Numbered from the stretch's first letter, positions 8,276-16,716 are shown. The stretch is 49,162 nt of DNA from Candidatus Hydrogenedentota bacterium (GCA_020848835.1 JADLHJ010000117.1:1-49162); one strand, 5' to 3'. The notes: generated by a model from the letters alone, not told the origin. Numbers and translations are program-made.

Positions 8276-9652
8276 ATGAAACGCCATCACATCGCCGCGC
8301 TGTTCTGCGCAATCGGGAGTCTTCTTATGTCCATTCATGCCTCGGCGCAGGAACGCCAGATTACGTTCTCTCCGCAAAACCATAATCTCGACAACAACGA
8401 CAACTTTTCGCCAGATCAGCGCTTCCTGTGCTACGACACACGCGAGACGATTGGGCCGGGGATCAACAATTCGCTGTCGATCGAGAAGGTGGAGATTGCC
8501 ACGGGTATCGAGTCCATCGTCTACAAGCCAGAGAAAGTGCTTACGGGCGAAAAGTGCGCACCGGGCGTTGGCGCGGTGTCGTATCACCCGATTCAAAACA
8601 GAGTCGTTTTTATTCATGGCCCGCTCGTCGATGAAGTGCCGCAGCGTGGGTATTACGACAAGCCAAACCGCAAGGGTGCGGAAGTGGACGCCGACGGATC
8701 GCAGCGGCTCGCGTGGCTCGACTTTCGCGATGTAGACACCACGCGCGACACCACGCCTGGCGCCCATCGCGGTGGCACGCACCGGCACGAATATACTCTC
8801 GATGGCAAGCGCGTGGGATACACCTACGACGACTTTCTATTGAAAGACTACGGCCGCACGATTGGTTACATGGAATTGCGGCCCGATGCGCCAGGCGGCG
8901 CGACGCATTATTTCTGTTTGTTGGTGAAGCCCGCGCCGCTCGGCAAATCGAAGGCGGGCGAAATCGAGGTCGCGTCGGGCGATTCGTGGATAGGCAAGCA
9001 TGGATACATGCGTGCGTTCATCGGCAAGACGCGCGCAGCGAACGGCGTCGATTATGAAGAATCGCTGTACGTCGTCGATGTGCCTGCAAGTATCGATATC
9101 ACAACAGCAAAAGCCGGAAATGCGACGGAATATCCGACGCCGCCGAAAGGCCTGCGCATCCGACGACTCACGCAAGGCACAGCGTCTGGCGTCGCGCGCG
9201 GCACGATTGAAGGCGATCGCATCGCATACTACGCCAACGACGAAAACGGCAAGAAGCAGATTTTCATTATCGCATCCGACGGCTCGGATCAGGATGCCGA
9301 TCCCACGAAACGTCCTGTTCAGGCGACGCATCAACCCGATGGCGTGCAGGGTGGCTTGCGCTGGCACCAGAGCGGGAACTCGATTGCATACCACTACAAT
9401 GGCGCGGTCGCTGTCACCTGCGTGCAGCCTGGCCCGCGTTTTGGCGAGACCAAAATGCTGACGCCAGAGGACGAGGAGAGTCCACGCGCCGACCTCGTTT
9501 GGGCGCAGGACGGCTCGTTGTTCGCTTATTCGCGCGAAGTACCTTCGTTCGATGGCGACGGCAAGCCTGTAAAGACCTACGCAGGCAAAGACTGTCATCA
9601 GATATTTGTGCTGCCGTTCCCTGATGCCAATAAAGACGGGATCGTGGACTAA
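8276..9652 (+). CDS. Exported DUF3748 (YidR-like) beta-propeller protein
   Basis: 458 residues with a classical signal peptide (MKRHH..., hydrophobic core, cleavage after ASA near residue 25), hence periplasmic or secreted. The body matches DUF3748/YidR, a TolB-like six- to eight-bladed propeller family. Recognisable pieces are FSPDQRFLCYDTR, VVFIHGP, RKGAEVDADGSQ, PGAHRGGTHRHEYTLDGKRVGYTYDD split across blades, and a Ca-binding-like DANKDGIVD end. YidR proteins have no proven enzymatic activity. GAGGGGG just before the ATG supports the start. It is monocistronic, followed by a terminator-like palindrome at 9686-9728. Confidence 0.82.
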   Translation: MKRHHIAALFCAIGSLLMSIHASAQERQITFSPQNHNLDNNDNFSPDQRFLCYDTRETIGPGINNSLSIEKVEIATGIESIVYKPEKVLTGEKCAPGVGAVSYHPIQNRVVFIHGPLVDEVPQRGYYDKPNRKGAEVDADGSQRLAWLDFRDVDTTRDTTPGAHRGGTHRHEYTLDGKRVGYTYDDFLLKDYGRTIGYMELRPDAPGGATHYFCLLVKPAPLGKSKAGEIEVASGDSWIGKHGYMRAFIGKTRAANGVDYEESLYVVDVPASIDITTAKAGNATEYPTPPKGLRIRRLTQGTASGVARGTIEGDRIAYYANDENGKKQIFIIASDGSDQDADPTKRPVQATHQPDGVQGGLRWHQSGNSIAYHYNGAVAVTCVQPGPRFGETKMLTPEDEESPRADLVWAQDGSLFAYSREVPSFDGDGKPVKTYAGKDCHQIFVLPFPDANKDGIVD

Positions 9653-9685
9653 TATTCCACGTCATCTGATTTTGGAGGTCCGACG

Positions 9686-9728
9686 AGAGCCGAATTCCAA
9701 TTCGGTTCTACGGCACCGTCGGCTTTTT
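9686..9728 (+). terminator. Terminator-like palindrome after the DUF3748 gene (GAGCCGA repeat family)
   Basis: GAGCCGAATT (9687-9696) pairs with AATTCGGTTC (9699-9708) with one G-U pair. AGCCGA (9688-9693) can alternatively pair with TCGGCT (9719-9724), which runs into TTTTT. The palindrome is one of several GAGCCGAN..NTCGGCTC elements in the window (see 33959, 34020, 42757). Confidence 0.5.
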
Positions 9729-9739
9729 GTGTGAATGGG

Positions 9740-9766
9740 TCATATGGCTCATTCGCATCAAATGAC
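9740..9766. repeat. Second 9-bp-period TCATAT-like repeat
   Basis: Three units, TCATATGGC, TCATTCGCA and TCAAATGAC, follow each other directly just before the 3' end of thiH. They resemble the units at 8152-8187. Weak and of unknown role. Confidence 0.3.
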
Positions 9767-9774
9767 AGGGACCG

Positions 9775-10902
9775 CTAGATTCCGCGATCGAAGGCGTGGT
9801 CGTAATCTTTCCACACTGGCTCGTAACCGGCGCGTTTGATCGCTGCGGCGACTTCGTCAACTGACCGGCGATCTTCAATCTCGAATTGTTCGAGGGTTTC
9901 TTCACCGTAGAGGCTGTAGCCGCCGGGGCGCGTGGAGGATCCGGCACTCATCATCGTGACGCCCAGCGGGATGAGTTTGTCGCGAAATTCGGGCGTCTCG
10001 CGTGTGGACAAATTGAAGCCAGCTTCCGGAAGAAAAAGGCGCAGCGCGAGAATTAACTGCACGAGTTGTTTGTCGGTGACGAGTTCGGGAATGTGAAAAC
10101 GCTCGGGCACGTGGCGAAGGCGCGGGAATGAGACCGATACGGCGCTTTGCCAGCAAGCCTTCTGCACATGCCGCGCGTGTAGTGCGGTCCAGAATCCGTC
10201 GAGCCGCCAGTCGGTGAGTCCGAGTAGCGAACCCACACTCAAGCGCCGCACTCCTGCACGCCCCGCGCGATCGATCGCCTCTATTCTATAGTCGTAATCA
10301 CTCTTTTCGCCGATGAGGTGCACATCCGCGTAGGTCTTGGGATCATAAGTTTCCATGTAGATCGTCACGCCATCGAGTCCGCGTTGCACGAAATCTTCAT
10401 AGTTGGATTGATCGAGTGTGTAAACCTCGACCGCGACCGACGCAAAATATTCGCGCGCAATGGCGATGGCTTCGCCGATGTAGGACGGCGGCACGGCGCG
10501 GCGCGCTTCGCCTGTAAGCAGCAACACGCTTTGAAATCCCTGCGCCGCGAGCGCTTCGCATTCCACGCGAATTTCATCCGTGGTTAATGTCCGGCGCTTT
10601 TCTTTGTTGCCGGAGCGCACGGCGTATCCGCAGTAGGTGCAATCCGCGCCGCACACGTTTGAGATATACAGAGGCACGTACATGCTGATGGTACGGCCAA
10701 AATGCCAACGAGTCAGGCGTTGCGCTTCGCGCGCTATCGGCTCAAGACAATTTGCCGCAAGCGGCGACAACAGCGCACACAGATCGAGGGCATCGCGTTC
10801 TTCTTTCGATAACGCGCGTTCGACGTCCGCGGGCGTCGCCGCGTTGATGCTCGTGAGCACGCGCTCGGCAGGCCAGGATGCCAACTCGGATTTAAAACTC
10901 AC
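9775..10902 (-). CDS. thiH: 2-iminoacetate synthase (radical SAM tyrosine lyase)
   Basis: 375 residues, the usual ThiH length. ThiH cleaves tyrosine to dehydroglycine (2-iminoacetate) plus p-cresol for the thiazole ring of thiamine. The radical-SAM motif C84-x3-C88-x2-C91 (SNVCGADCTYCGY) is followed by LLLTGEARR, YTLDQSNYEDF and a C-terminal region typical of BATS domains (MMSAGSSTRPGGY). The GTG start overlaps the ctaA stop (GTGA at 10899-10902), so the genes are cotranscribed. The partner thiG lies at 43758-44558. Location at the far end of the PFOR-Rnf block is suggestive, since PFOR needs thiamine diphosphate, but that is inference. Confidence 0.93.
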   Translation of the reverse strand: MSFKSELASWPAERVLTSINAATPADVERALSKEERDALDLCALLSPLAANCLEPIAREAQRLTRWHFGRTISMYVPLYISNVCGADCTYCGYAVRSGNKEKRRTLTTDEIRVECEALAAQGFQSVLLLTGEARRAVPPSYIGEAIAIAREYFASVAVEVYTLDQSNYEDFVQRGLDGVTIYMETYDPKTYADVHLIGEKSDYDYRIEAIDRAGRAGVRRLSVGSLLGLTDWRLDGFWTALHARHVQKACWQSAVSVSFPRLRHVPERFHIPELVTDKQLVQLILALRLFLPEAGFNLSTRETPEFRDKLIPLGVTMMSAGSSTRPGGYSLYGEETLEQFEIEDRRSVDEVAAAIKRAGYEPVWKDYDHAFDRGI

Positions 10903-11897
10903 GCCAAGACCTCGTTTCGCACCGACTGCGCAGGTTCTTTTTGCGCCATTCGATAGATAATCAAAATGTAAAATTGCGCACCAAACAGCAGCGCGCTCAA
11001 CAAAAGATGTAACGGCTGCAACGCGGCGGGCATTCCCGCGTAGTACAACAGCACCCCGGCGAGAATTTCTGCGACGATAATTCCCATTAAGGCAAATGCG
11101 CTGTTGCGGAGCGCGCTACCGGGCGATGTGCTTCTAATGATGCGCGCGGCGAGTGCGGCATTGGCGACAAATATGAGGATCGACAAGGATCGATGCGCGA
11201 GAAAAGCCTTACCAAATTGGTTCGCCCAGCTCGCGCGCTGTGCCTCGCCCAGGGCTTTCGCGATCTCGTCCACCTGTTCGCGGACCTGCGTGCCCAGCAC
11301 AAGTTGCACGAATGAAAGCGCCAGCGACACTCCGATGAGCCAGGGGATTGCTGTCGAAGCCTGCACAACTTCCGTAACCCCATCCGCCCGCCTCGAACGC
11401 GCCACGGCGTAGATCAGCGTGCCCACGACAAGAAGCGCCGCGACCATGTGCAGCGTGATGATGACCGGAACTAGGTTCGTGGCTACTACAACCGATCCGA
11501 GCCAGCCATTGAATCCGACGAGCACGAATGAAGCAAGGCTCGCGGCGACGACCACACGGTCCGTGGGCCAGTACGCGAATGACAGTACAAGTGTTACAAA
11601 AATCAACAGGCCGATGCTCGCGCCAATCAATCGGTTGACGTACTCGGTCCACGTTTTGAATGCATTGAACTCAGTATCGGCGTATCCGCGGTGCGCGTAG
11701 ACCTCCTGATAGTCCGACGGCAACTGCGAAACATCGGTCGGCGGTATCCAACGCCCAAAACATTTCGGCCAGTCCGGACACCCCATGCCCGCACCCGAGG
11801 CGCGGACTACGCCACCCACAAAAATTAGAAAGAACACCGCCGCGATGGTGATGACGCCCATTACGCGAAACGACCGTTGCGAAACTATCTTGGCCAT
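10899..11897 (-). CDS. ctaA: Heme A synthase (COX15/CtaA family)
   Basis: 332-residue membrane protein with about eight hydrophobic helices in two four-helix halves. The family signature GMGCPDWPKCFGRW follows the first helix. Four conserved helix histidines are visible (YAHRGY, TLHMVA, LAHRSL, PLHLLL), the heme ligands of CtaA. The enzyme oxidises the C8 methyl of heme O to give heme A for aa3-type cytochrome oxidases, so the host should be able to respire oxygen. The ATG at 11897 is 20 nt downstream of the sigma-54 activator gene. It overlaps thiH by 4 nt. Confidence 0.93.
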   Translation of the reverse strand: MAKIVSQRSFRVMGVITIAAVFFLIFVGGVVRASGAGMGCPDWPKCFGRWIPPTDVSQLPSDYQEVYAHRGYADTEFNAFKTWTEYVNRLIGASIGLLIFVTLVLSFAYWPTDRVVVAASLASFVLVGFNGWLGSVVVATNLVPVIITLHMVAALLVVGTLIYAVARSRRADGVTEVVQASTAIPWLIGVSLALSFVQLVLGTQVREQVDEIAKALGEAQRASWANQFGKAFLAHRSLSILIFVANAALAARIIRSTSPGSALRNSAFALMGIIVAEILAGVLLYYAGMPAALQPLHLLLSALLFGAQFYILIIYRMAQKEPAQSVRNEVLA

Positions 11898-11917
11898 ACT
11901 TCGTTTACGAATCCGTG

Positions 11918-13285
11918 CTAACGGATGTCGTACTCCTTTAATTTTCTATAGAGCGTGCGCAGGCCGATATCGAGTGTGTCGGCGCAGCGCTCCTTGTTGA
12001 ACCCACAGACTTTCATCGTTTCCTCGATAACGATGCGCTCGACTTCGGCCATGTTCGCGCCGGTGGGGATACGCATCTCGCGCACTTCCGGCGCGGTGGT
12101 GCGGCGAATGTGCTCGGGGATGTCCTGCACGTCGAGCAAGCGCCCCGACCGCGCCATGATGACGATACCTTCGATTATATTCTTTAGCTCGCGGACGTTG
12201 CCGGGCCAATCGTAGCGCATGAGGACGTCGGTAGCGTTGCGCGTGATGCCTTCGAGGTCTTTGTTATTCGCGCGGCACGCTTCGCGAAAAAAGGTGTCCA
12301 CGAGCAACGGAATATCTTCGCGCCGCTGGCGCAGCGATGGCATGTCAATCGTCACCACGCGCAGGCGGTAGTAGAGGTCGTCGCGAAAGTTTCCCTCGGC
12401 CACCATTTTTTCCAGGGGCCTGTTAGTCGCGGCGATGAGGCGCACATCCACGTGCAATGTGCGCGAATCGCCTAGGCGCTCGAATTGCTGGTTTTCGAGC
12501 ACGCGCAGAAGTTTCGCCTGGAGCGCGAGCGACAATTCACCAACTTCATCGAGAAACAGCGTCCCTTTGTCGGCGAGTTCAAAACGGCCTTTGCGCGTAT
12601 GCGTCGCACCTGTGAACGCGCCCGCAACGTGGCCGAAGAGTTCGCTCTCCACCAACGCCTCAGGAATGCTCGCACAATTTAATTTTACAAAGGGCGCGTC
12701 ACGCCGGGGGCTGTTGGTGTGAATCGCCTGTGCGACAAGGTCTTTGCCCGTGCCCGTCTCGCCTTGTATCAGCACTGTCGCGCGCGTGGGCGCGATCTGC
12801 CGCACGGCTTCGTAGACTTTAATCATGCCCCGCGATTTGCCGACGAGACTGCCCAGCCCATACTTCTCGTCGAGTCTGCGTCTCAATTCGTGCTGTTCGA
12901 ATACTAAACGCTGCCGGCCTAGGCCAAGCTGGATCACCGCTTCGAGTTTCCCCAAGTTCAATGGTTTGGTTTGAAAATCCAGCGCACCCTGGCGCATGGC
13001 TTCCGTGGCGCGTTCGATGTCCGGTTCGCGCGTGATGAGGATGACGCAGACTTCCGGATTGCGATCCTTCGCGACCGCCATCAGTCGCATACCATTGATC
13101 CGGTGCGCGTTCAGTTCGGTGATGAGCACGTCGAATGCGCGGTCGTCAAGCAGGTTATACGCCTTCTCGCCATCGTCCACATGCTCAACGGCGTAACCCT
13201 TCTCATCCAGATACGACACGACGTCGCGCACGATGGAGGGGTCTTGATCGACCAGCAGAACCGTTGCCGCGCTATCGTTTGCCAT
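11918..13285 (-). CDS. Sigma-54-dependent transcriptional activator (NtrC family) with degenerate receiver
   Basis: 455 residues from the ATG at 13285, which has GAGGAGA about 9 nt upstream; an upstream in-frame start at 13312 would add 9 residues. Domains: receiver (about 7-125), AAA+ (about 147-385), Fis-type helix-turn-helix (about 410-455). The AAA+ domain is complete: Walker A GETGTGKD (175-182), the sigma-54-contact loop GAFTGA (222-227), and Walker B GTLFLDEV. In the receiver the usual phosphoacceptor Asp is E57 (FDVLITEL, codon 13115-13117), and one of the Mg-binding acidic pair is Q14 (VDQD); T85 and K107 are kept. In NtrC, Asp-to-Glu at this position is known to mimic phosphorylation. 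It may therefore act without a kinase; none is nearby. The likely target is the sigma-54 promoter at 23925-23938. Confidence 0.94.
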   Translation of the reverse strand: MANDSAATVLLVDQDPSIVRDVVSYLDEKGYAVEHVDDGEKAYNLLDDRAFDVLITELNAHRINGMRLMAVAKDRNPEVCVILITREPDIERATEAMRQGALDFQTKPLNLGKLEAVIQLGLGRQRLVFEQHELRRRLDEKYGLGSLVGKSRGMIKVYEAVRQIAPTRATVLIQGETGTGKDLVAQAIHTNSPRRDAPFVKLNCASIPEALVESELFGHVAGAFTGATHTRKGRFELADKGTLFLDEVGELSLALQAKLLRVLENQQFERLGDSRTLHVDVRLIAATNRPLEKMVAEGNFRDDLYYRLRVVTIDMPSLRQRREDIPLLVDTFFREACRANNKDLEGITRNATDVLMRYDWPGNVRELKNIIEGIVIMARSGRLLDVQDIPEHIRRTTAPEVREMRIPTGANMAEVERIVIEETMKVCGFNKERCADTLDIGLRTLYRKLKEYDIR

Positions 13286-13360
13286 GGGAATGCTCTCCTC
13301 ACCGGATCGCATAGTTTAGCAAACGTTCGCGGGGGAAAGGAACGGGCTGCCCGGCGCAAC

Positions 13361-14248
13361 TTAATACAGCAATTCGAAGAGGCGCTTTTCCTCGATGAGC
13401 TTTTCGCGCAGTTCTTTCCACTTCGTTTCGGAGCCGGCGATCGCGGACATCGCCTTGTTGAAATGTTTCTCGGCCTCTTCGAGTCCCGCGATGTAGATGT
13501 AGGTTTTGGCGTCGTTCGCCATTTCCCACACTTCTTCCGCGTTGGCGATGAGCAGGCGGTCGAGTTCGATCGGCATGTCCAGATGGGGCCGCGGGCTGAC
13601 CGCTTCGAAGGCCTTGAATGTCGCCTGGTCGTAGAACTGACCGATGTCGCGCTTGACATCATTGAGGTACAGCGACTCCATGCCCGTGCGCGCGCCGTAG
13701 AACAATCGGACTTTACCCTTCCATCCTTTGCGCTCTTCGTAAATGTATTTTACGAACGCGCGGAACGGGGCTATGCCCGTGCCTACGCCGACCATGAGGA
13801 TATTGCTCGTTGGGTTCGTGGGCATTGCGAACTGGTGACCGTAAGGACCCGTCAATTGAATGCGATCGCCGGGCAACGCGTCACACAAATAATTCGACGC
13901 CACACCCGGGTAGCGTTCGCCGCTGATTTCGTCCACATAGAAGCAACGGCGCACGCAGATGGAAATGGTTGTGCCCTTTCCGCCTTCGCCGCGGCGCGAA
14001 CTGGCGATGGAGTATAGGCGCAGGTGCGCCGGATTGCCGAAATCGTGCGGTCCGGGCGTCAGCACACCGATACTCTGCCCTTCGAGAAATTCGAGGCCTC
14101 CGTCGCTTACCTCCAGGACAATATGTCGCACTTCCACGTCCGCTTGCAGCGGCGTGATGCGCGTCGATTCTTTCACGACGGCGGCCACGGGATGACTGAT
14201 GTCATATTCGCGCAGGTGTTTTGTGGTTGCTTGCATTTCGGCGTTCAT
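13361..14248 (-). CDS. Ferredoxin-NADP+ reductase (plant-type FNR fold)
   Basis: 295 residues, soluble. FAD-binding RLYSIASS (about 77-84), an SNYLC loop (118-122), the NADP-binding GVGTGIAPFRAF (154-165) and a C-terminal aromatic Tyr identify the plant/cyanobacterial FNR family (PetH/BoxA-like). It would exchange electrons between reduced ferredoxin and NADP(H). GGAGGA lies 8 nt before the ATG. The ATG overlaps the stop of the small frame upstream (ATGA at 14245-14248). It is placed directly after rnfA in the PFOR-Rnf block, so it offers a soluble outlet for ferredoxin electrons alongside the membrane complex. Confidence 0.92.
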   Translation of the reverse strand: MNAEMQATTKHLREYDISHPVAAVVKESTRITPLQADVEVRHIVLEVSDGGLEFLEGQSIGVLTPGPHDFGNPAHLRLYSIASSRRGEGGKGTTISICVRRCFYVDEISGERYPGVASNYLCDALPGDRIQLTGPYGHQFAMPTNPTSNILMVGVGTGIAPFRAFVKYIYEERKGWKGKVRLFYGARTGMESLYLNDVKRDIGQFYDQATFKAFEAVSPRPHLDMPIELDRLLIANAEEVWEMANDAKTYIYIAGLEEAEKHFNKAMSAIAGSETKWKELREKLIEEKRLFELLY

Positions 14249-14445
14249 GATTCACGTCCTCCATTTGCGCGCTGCGCCGTCGAGCGCAGTGTACCGTACG
14301 AACAAAATACACATGGCTGTTTGCCCGCACATTCGACGCCGCCCCACTCAAGGGACGTCACGCCGTCGTATTTCCGATTCCCCGCCATCCAAACCAACTG
14401 GAGGGCGGGTGCAAAACCGGATGTGACTATTATTCCGTAGGGCAT
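14245..14445 (-). CDS. Candidate small protein gene between rnfA and FNR
   Basis: An ATG-started frame of 66 codons begins 3 nt after the rnfA stop and ends in ATGA overlapping the FNR start. It thus fills the otherwise 200-bp gap with operon-style junctions at both ends. The product has no signal peptide. It contains three cysteines in VECAGKQPCVFCSYG (C38, C45, C48), a possible metal or Fe-S site, but I see no known domain. The ribosome site is weak (GGGATATTGAAAG), so translation would depend on coupling to rnfA. It may also be just an untranslated spacer. Confidence 0.45.
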   Translation of the reverse strand: MPYGIIVTSGFAPALQLVWMAGNRKYDGVTSLEWGGVECAGKQPCVFCSYGTLRSTAQRANGGRES

Positions 14446-14448
14446 CTT

Positions 14449-15030
14449 TCAATATCCCACACCGGCGAAGCCCATAAACGCGAGCGAGAGAATCCCGGCT
14501 ACGATAAGGCTGAGCGCCGCGCTGCGACCGACATCTGGCGCCCCGGGGAGCGCCAGCCGTTCGCGCAGGCCCGCGATGATCACGAGTACAAGCGAAAAAC
14601 CCGCGCCCGCGCCCAGCGCATACGCGAGACCTTGAATAAAACTGTATTGGTTCAAAGATTGAAACAGGGCCAGCGCCAGTATCGCGCTGTTTGTTGCGAT
14701 GAGCGGCAGGTATATGCCGAGTGCGCCATGCAACGCGGGACTTTTTTTCTTCAGCAACATTTCCACAAGCTGGACTGCGCCGGCGATGACACACACAAAA
14801 CAAATCAGGCGCAAATATTCCAGGTGCAGATAGGCGAGCAAAAGGTTTACCGCCGTCGCGCAGATAGACGCAATCACCATCACAAACGTGACCGTCATGC
14901 CCATGCGCACCGCCGTTTTCAGATTTCCCTGCATGCCGATAAATGGGCAGATACCGAGAAACATGCTCAACACAAAGTTGTTCATGATGCACGCATTAAG
15001 AAATATGAATGTCAGAGAATCGGAATTCAT
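14449..15030 (-). CDS. rnfA: Rnf/Nqr-type electron transport complex subunit A
   Basis: 193-residue, six-helix membrane subunit of the RnfA/NqrE family, paired with RnfE in the membrane core. Recognisable stretches: NNFVLSMFLGICPF, HGALGIYLPLIATN, GLRERLALPGAPD and ITAG-like SLIVAGILSLAFMGF. The first membrane Fe-S Cys is present (C28). The second, Cys in the N-C-A-I/V-L/F motif of RnfA and NqrE, is S115 here (AGC, 14686-14688). The ATG at 15030 lies 1 nt after the rnfE stop; an upstream start at 15057 is less likely. The downstream neighbour is the 66-codon frame. Confidence 0.94.
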   Translation of the reverse strand: MNSDSLTFIFLNACIMNNFVLSMFLGICPFIGMQGNLKTAVRMGMTVTFVMVIASICATAVNLLLAYLHLEYLRLICFVCVIAGAVQLVEMLLKKKSPALHGALGIYLPLIATNSAILALALFQSLNQYSFIQGLAYALGAGAGFSLVLVIIAGLRERLALPGAPDVGRSAALSLIVAGILSLAFMGFAGVGY

Positions 15031-15031
15031 A

Positions 15032-15691
15032 TCATGCTGCCTGCTTCTGCTCGACACCCGCAGACTTCTTCCCGGTGCGGCGCTTCCACCATGAGATCGC
15101 CAAGAGCCACCCGCCTAGAACGAAGAAGCCGCCCGGCGGAAGTGCCATTACCGCCCAAGGCTCGAATCGTTCGCCAAACAGCGGCGCGCCCATAAACTCG
15201 CCCGTGCCGAGCACTTCGCGCACGCCACCAAGACAGAGCAGCGCGAGCGTGAATCCGAGGCCAGTGCCGCTAGCATTCAGCGCCGATCGATACACGGTGC
15301 TTTTCGATGCGTACCCTTGCGCATGGCCAAGAATGATGCAATTGACCACGATGAGCTGAATGAACACTCCAAGCGCTCTGTACACCTGGGGGCTGATCGC
15401 CCCTATCGCAATATCGACAATCGTCACGAGCGTCGCGATGATGACGAGGTGCGTCACCAGATGGACCTGGGTGGGCACGAATGATCGCAGCAAGCTCACC
15501 ACGGCGCTGGAAACGACCAATACGAAGAGCGTCGCGAGGCCCATCGTCAACGCGTTTACAAACGAATTTGTCACCGCAAGCGTCGGGCACATACCCAGTG
15601 CAATCACAAGGCCTGGGTTCTCTTTCCACATGCCGTTCAGTAAGGTGGCGAGGGAGTACGGCGCAGCGGCTGTGTTGGTCACCGTGCTCAT
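15032..15691 (-). CDS. rnfE: Rnf electron transport complex subunit E
   Basis: 219 residues, six predicted helices, RnfE/NqrD family. Both conserved membrane Fe-S cysteines are present: C35 in ALGMCPTLAVT and C118 in LIVVNCIILG. The C-terminus is basic and cytoplasmic. The ATG overlaps the rnfD stop (ATGA at 15688-15691). In normal Rnf operons rnfG lies between rnfD and rnfE; here the two overlap, so rnfG is absent from its usual place. Confidence 0.95.
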   Translation of the reverse strand: MSTVTNTAAAPYSLATLLNGMWKENPGLVIALGMCPTLAVTNSFVNALTMGLATLFVLVVSSAVVSLLRSFVPTQVHLVTHLVIIATLVTIVDIAIGAISPQVYRALGVFIQLIVVNCIILGHAQGYASKSTVYRSALNASGTGLGFTLALLCLGGVREVLGTGEFMGAPLFGERFEPWAVMALPPGGFFVLGGWLLAISWWKRRTGKKSAGVEQKQAA

Positions 15692-16716
15692 AGCTTGGCC
15701 TTCGCGCGGCGCGCGCCAAAGATGCGCGGCTGCGTCAGACTGTCAATGATAGGTGAGACGGCATTACCAAGCAGAATCGCGTACATCACGCCTTCAAGCT
15801 GGCCGCTGAAGAGTCGGATGATCACGGTGAGAAAACCGATCAGTCCACCGTAGACCCACATGCCCAGCGGCGTGACCGGCGATGTCACCATGTCCGATGC
15901 CAGGAATATAGCGCCGAGAATTAGGCCCCCGGCGAATAGGGTGAAAAATGGCGACGGATATTTTTCCGGGTCCGCCGCGTAGAAAACCAAGCTGGTCAGA
16001 AATGCTGATCCCAGCGTGCTGGCTGGAATACGCCAATTGATGAACTTGCGCGCAATGAGATATGCGCCGCACAAAAGTATCAGCGCATCCGACGTCTCGC
16101 CCGTGCAGCCTGCCGTCGTGCCCAAGAACAATTCCCCAAGCCCCGTGGTTACATGTTCGAACTTCTGCAAGGCTAGCGGTGTTGCTCCGGTAATACCGTC
16201 AAAAGCAGCGGGCGACAAGAATGGAACCGTAAGTGTTGTACCCATGAATGAAGTAAAGCGTCCTTCCGCGAGGGGCAAGGTCCACGACGAGACTTCGATG
16301 GGGAATGCCGCGTGTATAAACGCAAGGCCAACAAGCACGGGGTTGAAGGCGTTTTGTCCCAGCCCGCCAAAGAGCGCCTTGCCCACGCAGACAGACACAA
16401 CCGAACCCACGGCGGCCATCCACAATGGCATGCCCGGCGGAAGTGTGAGCGCAAGCAAGAGGCCGGTGATCGCCGCACTGTAGTCGCCAAGGGTCGATTC
16501 TTTCTTGGACAGTTTGCAGACCAGCGATTCCGTGACGACGCAAACCGTCGTCGTAGTGCAGATCAACGCGAGCGCGCTGATACCAAACAGGAACACCGCG
16601 AACGCCGCGATAGGCAACAGCGCGAACATGACGTTACTCATGATCGTTTGTACGGAATTCGGCCCATGCACGTGGGGCGAGGTGCGCAGCTCGAGTATGT
16701 GCGGGTTGGCGCTCAT
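15688..16716 (-). CDS. rnfD: Rnf electron transport complex subunit D (covalent FMN site)
   Basis: 342 residues with about nine or ten membrane helices. The covalent-FMN motif T176-G-A-T179-P-L is intact, with T179 as the expected phosphoester-linked residue. The N-terminus (SPHVHGPNSVQTIM) and GLGQNAFNPVLVG are typical of RnfD. The ATG at 16716 overlaps the rnfC stop (ATGA at 16713-16716). Flavinylation needs an ApbE transferase, and none is in the window. Confidence 0.95.
   Translation of the reverse strand: MSANPHILELRTSPHVHGPNSVQTIMSNVMFALLPIAAFAVFLFGISALALICTTTTVCVVTESLVCKLSKKESTLGDYSAAITGLLLALTLPPGMPLWMAAVGSVVSVCVGKALFGGLGQNAFNPVLVGLAFIHAAFPIEVSSWTLPLAEGRFTSFMGTTLTVPFLSPAAFDGITGATPLALQKFEHVTTGLGELFLGTTAGCTGETSDALILLCGAYLIARKFINWRIPASTLGSAFLTSLVFYAADPEKYPSPFFTLFAGGLILGAIFLASDMVTSPVTPLGMWVYGGLIGFLTVIIRLFSGQLEGVMYAILLGNAVSPIIDSLTQPRIFGARRAKAKL

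Noticed and set aside
12971..14017. A 348-codon plus-strand frame opposite the sigma-54 activator and FNR
   Set aside because: Runs across two well-supported genes and their spacer; no homology visible.
14249..16716. A hidden or frameshifted rnfG near rnfD, rnfE or rnfA
   Set aside because: rnfD and rnfE overlap by 4 nt, rnfE and rnfA are 1 nt apart, and the 200-bp gap after rnfA is too short for an RnfG of about 200 residues.
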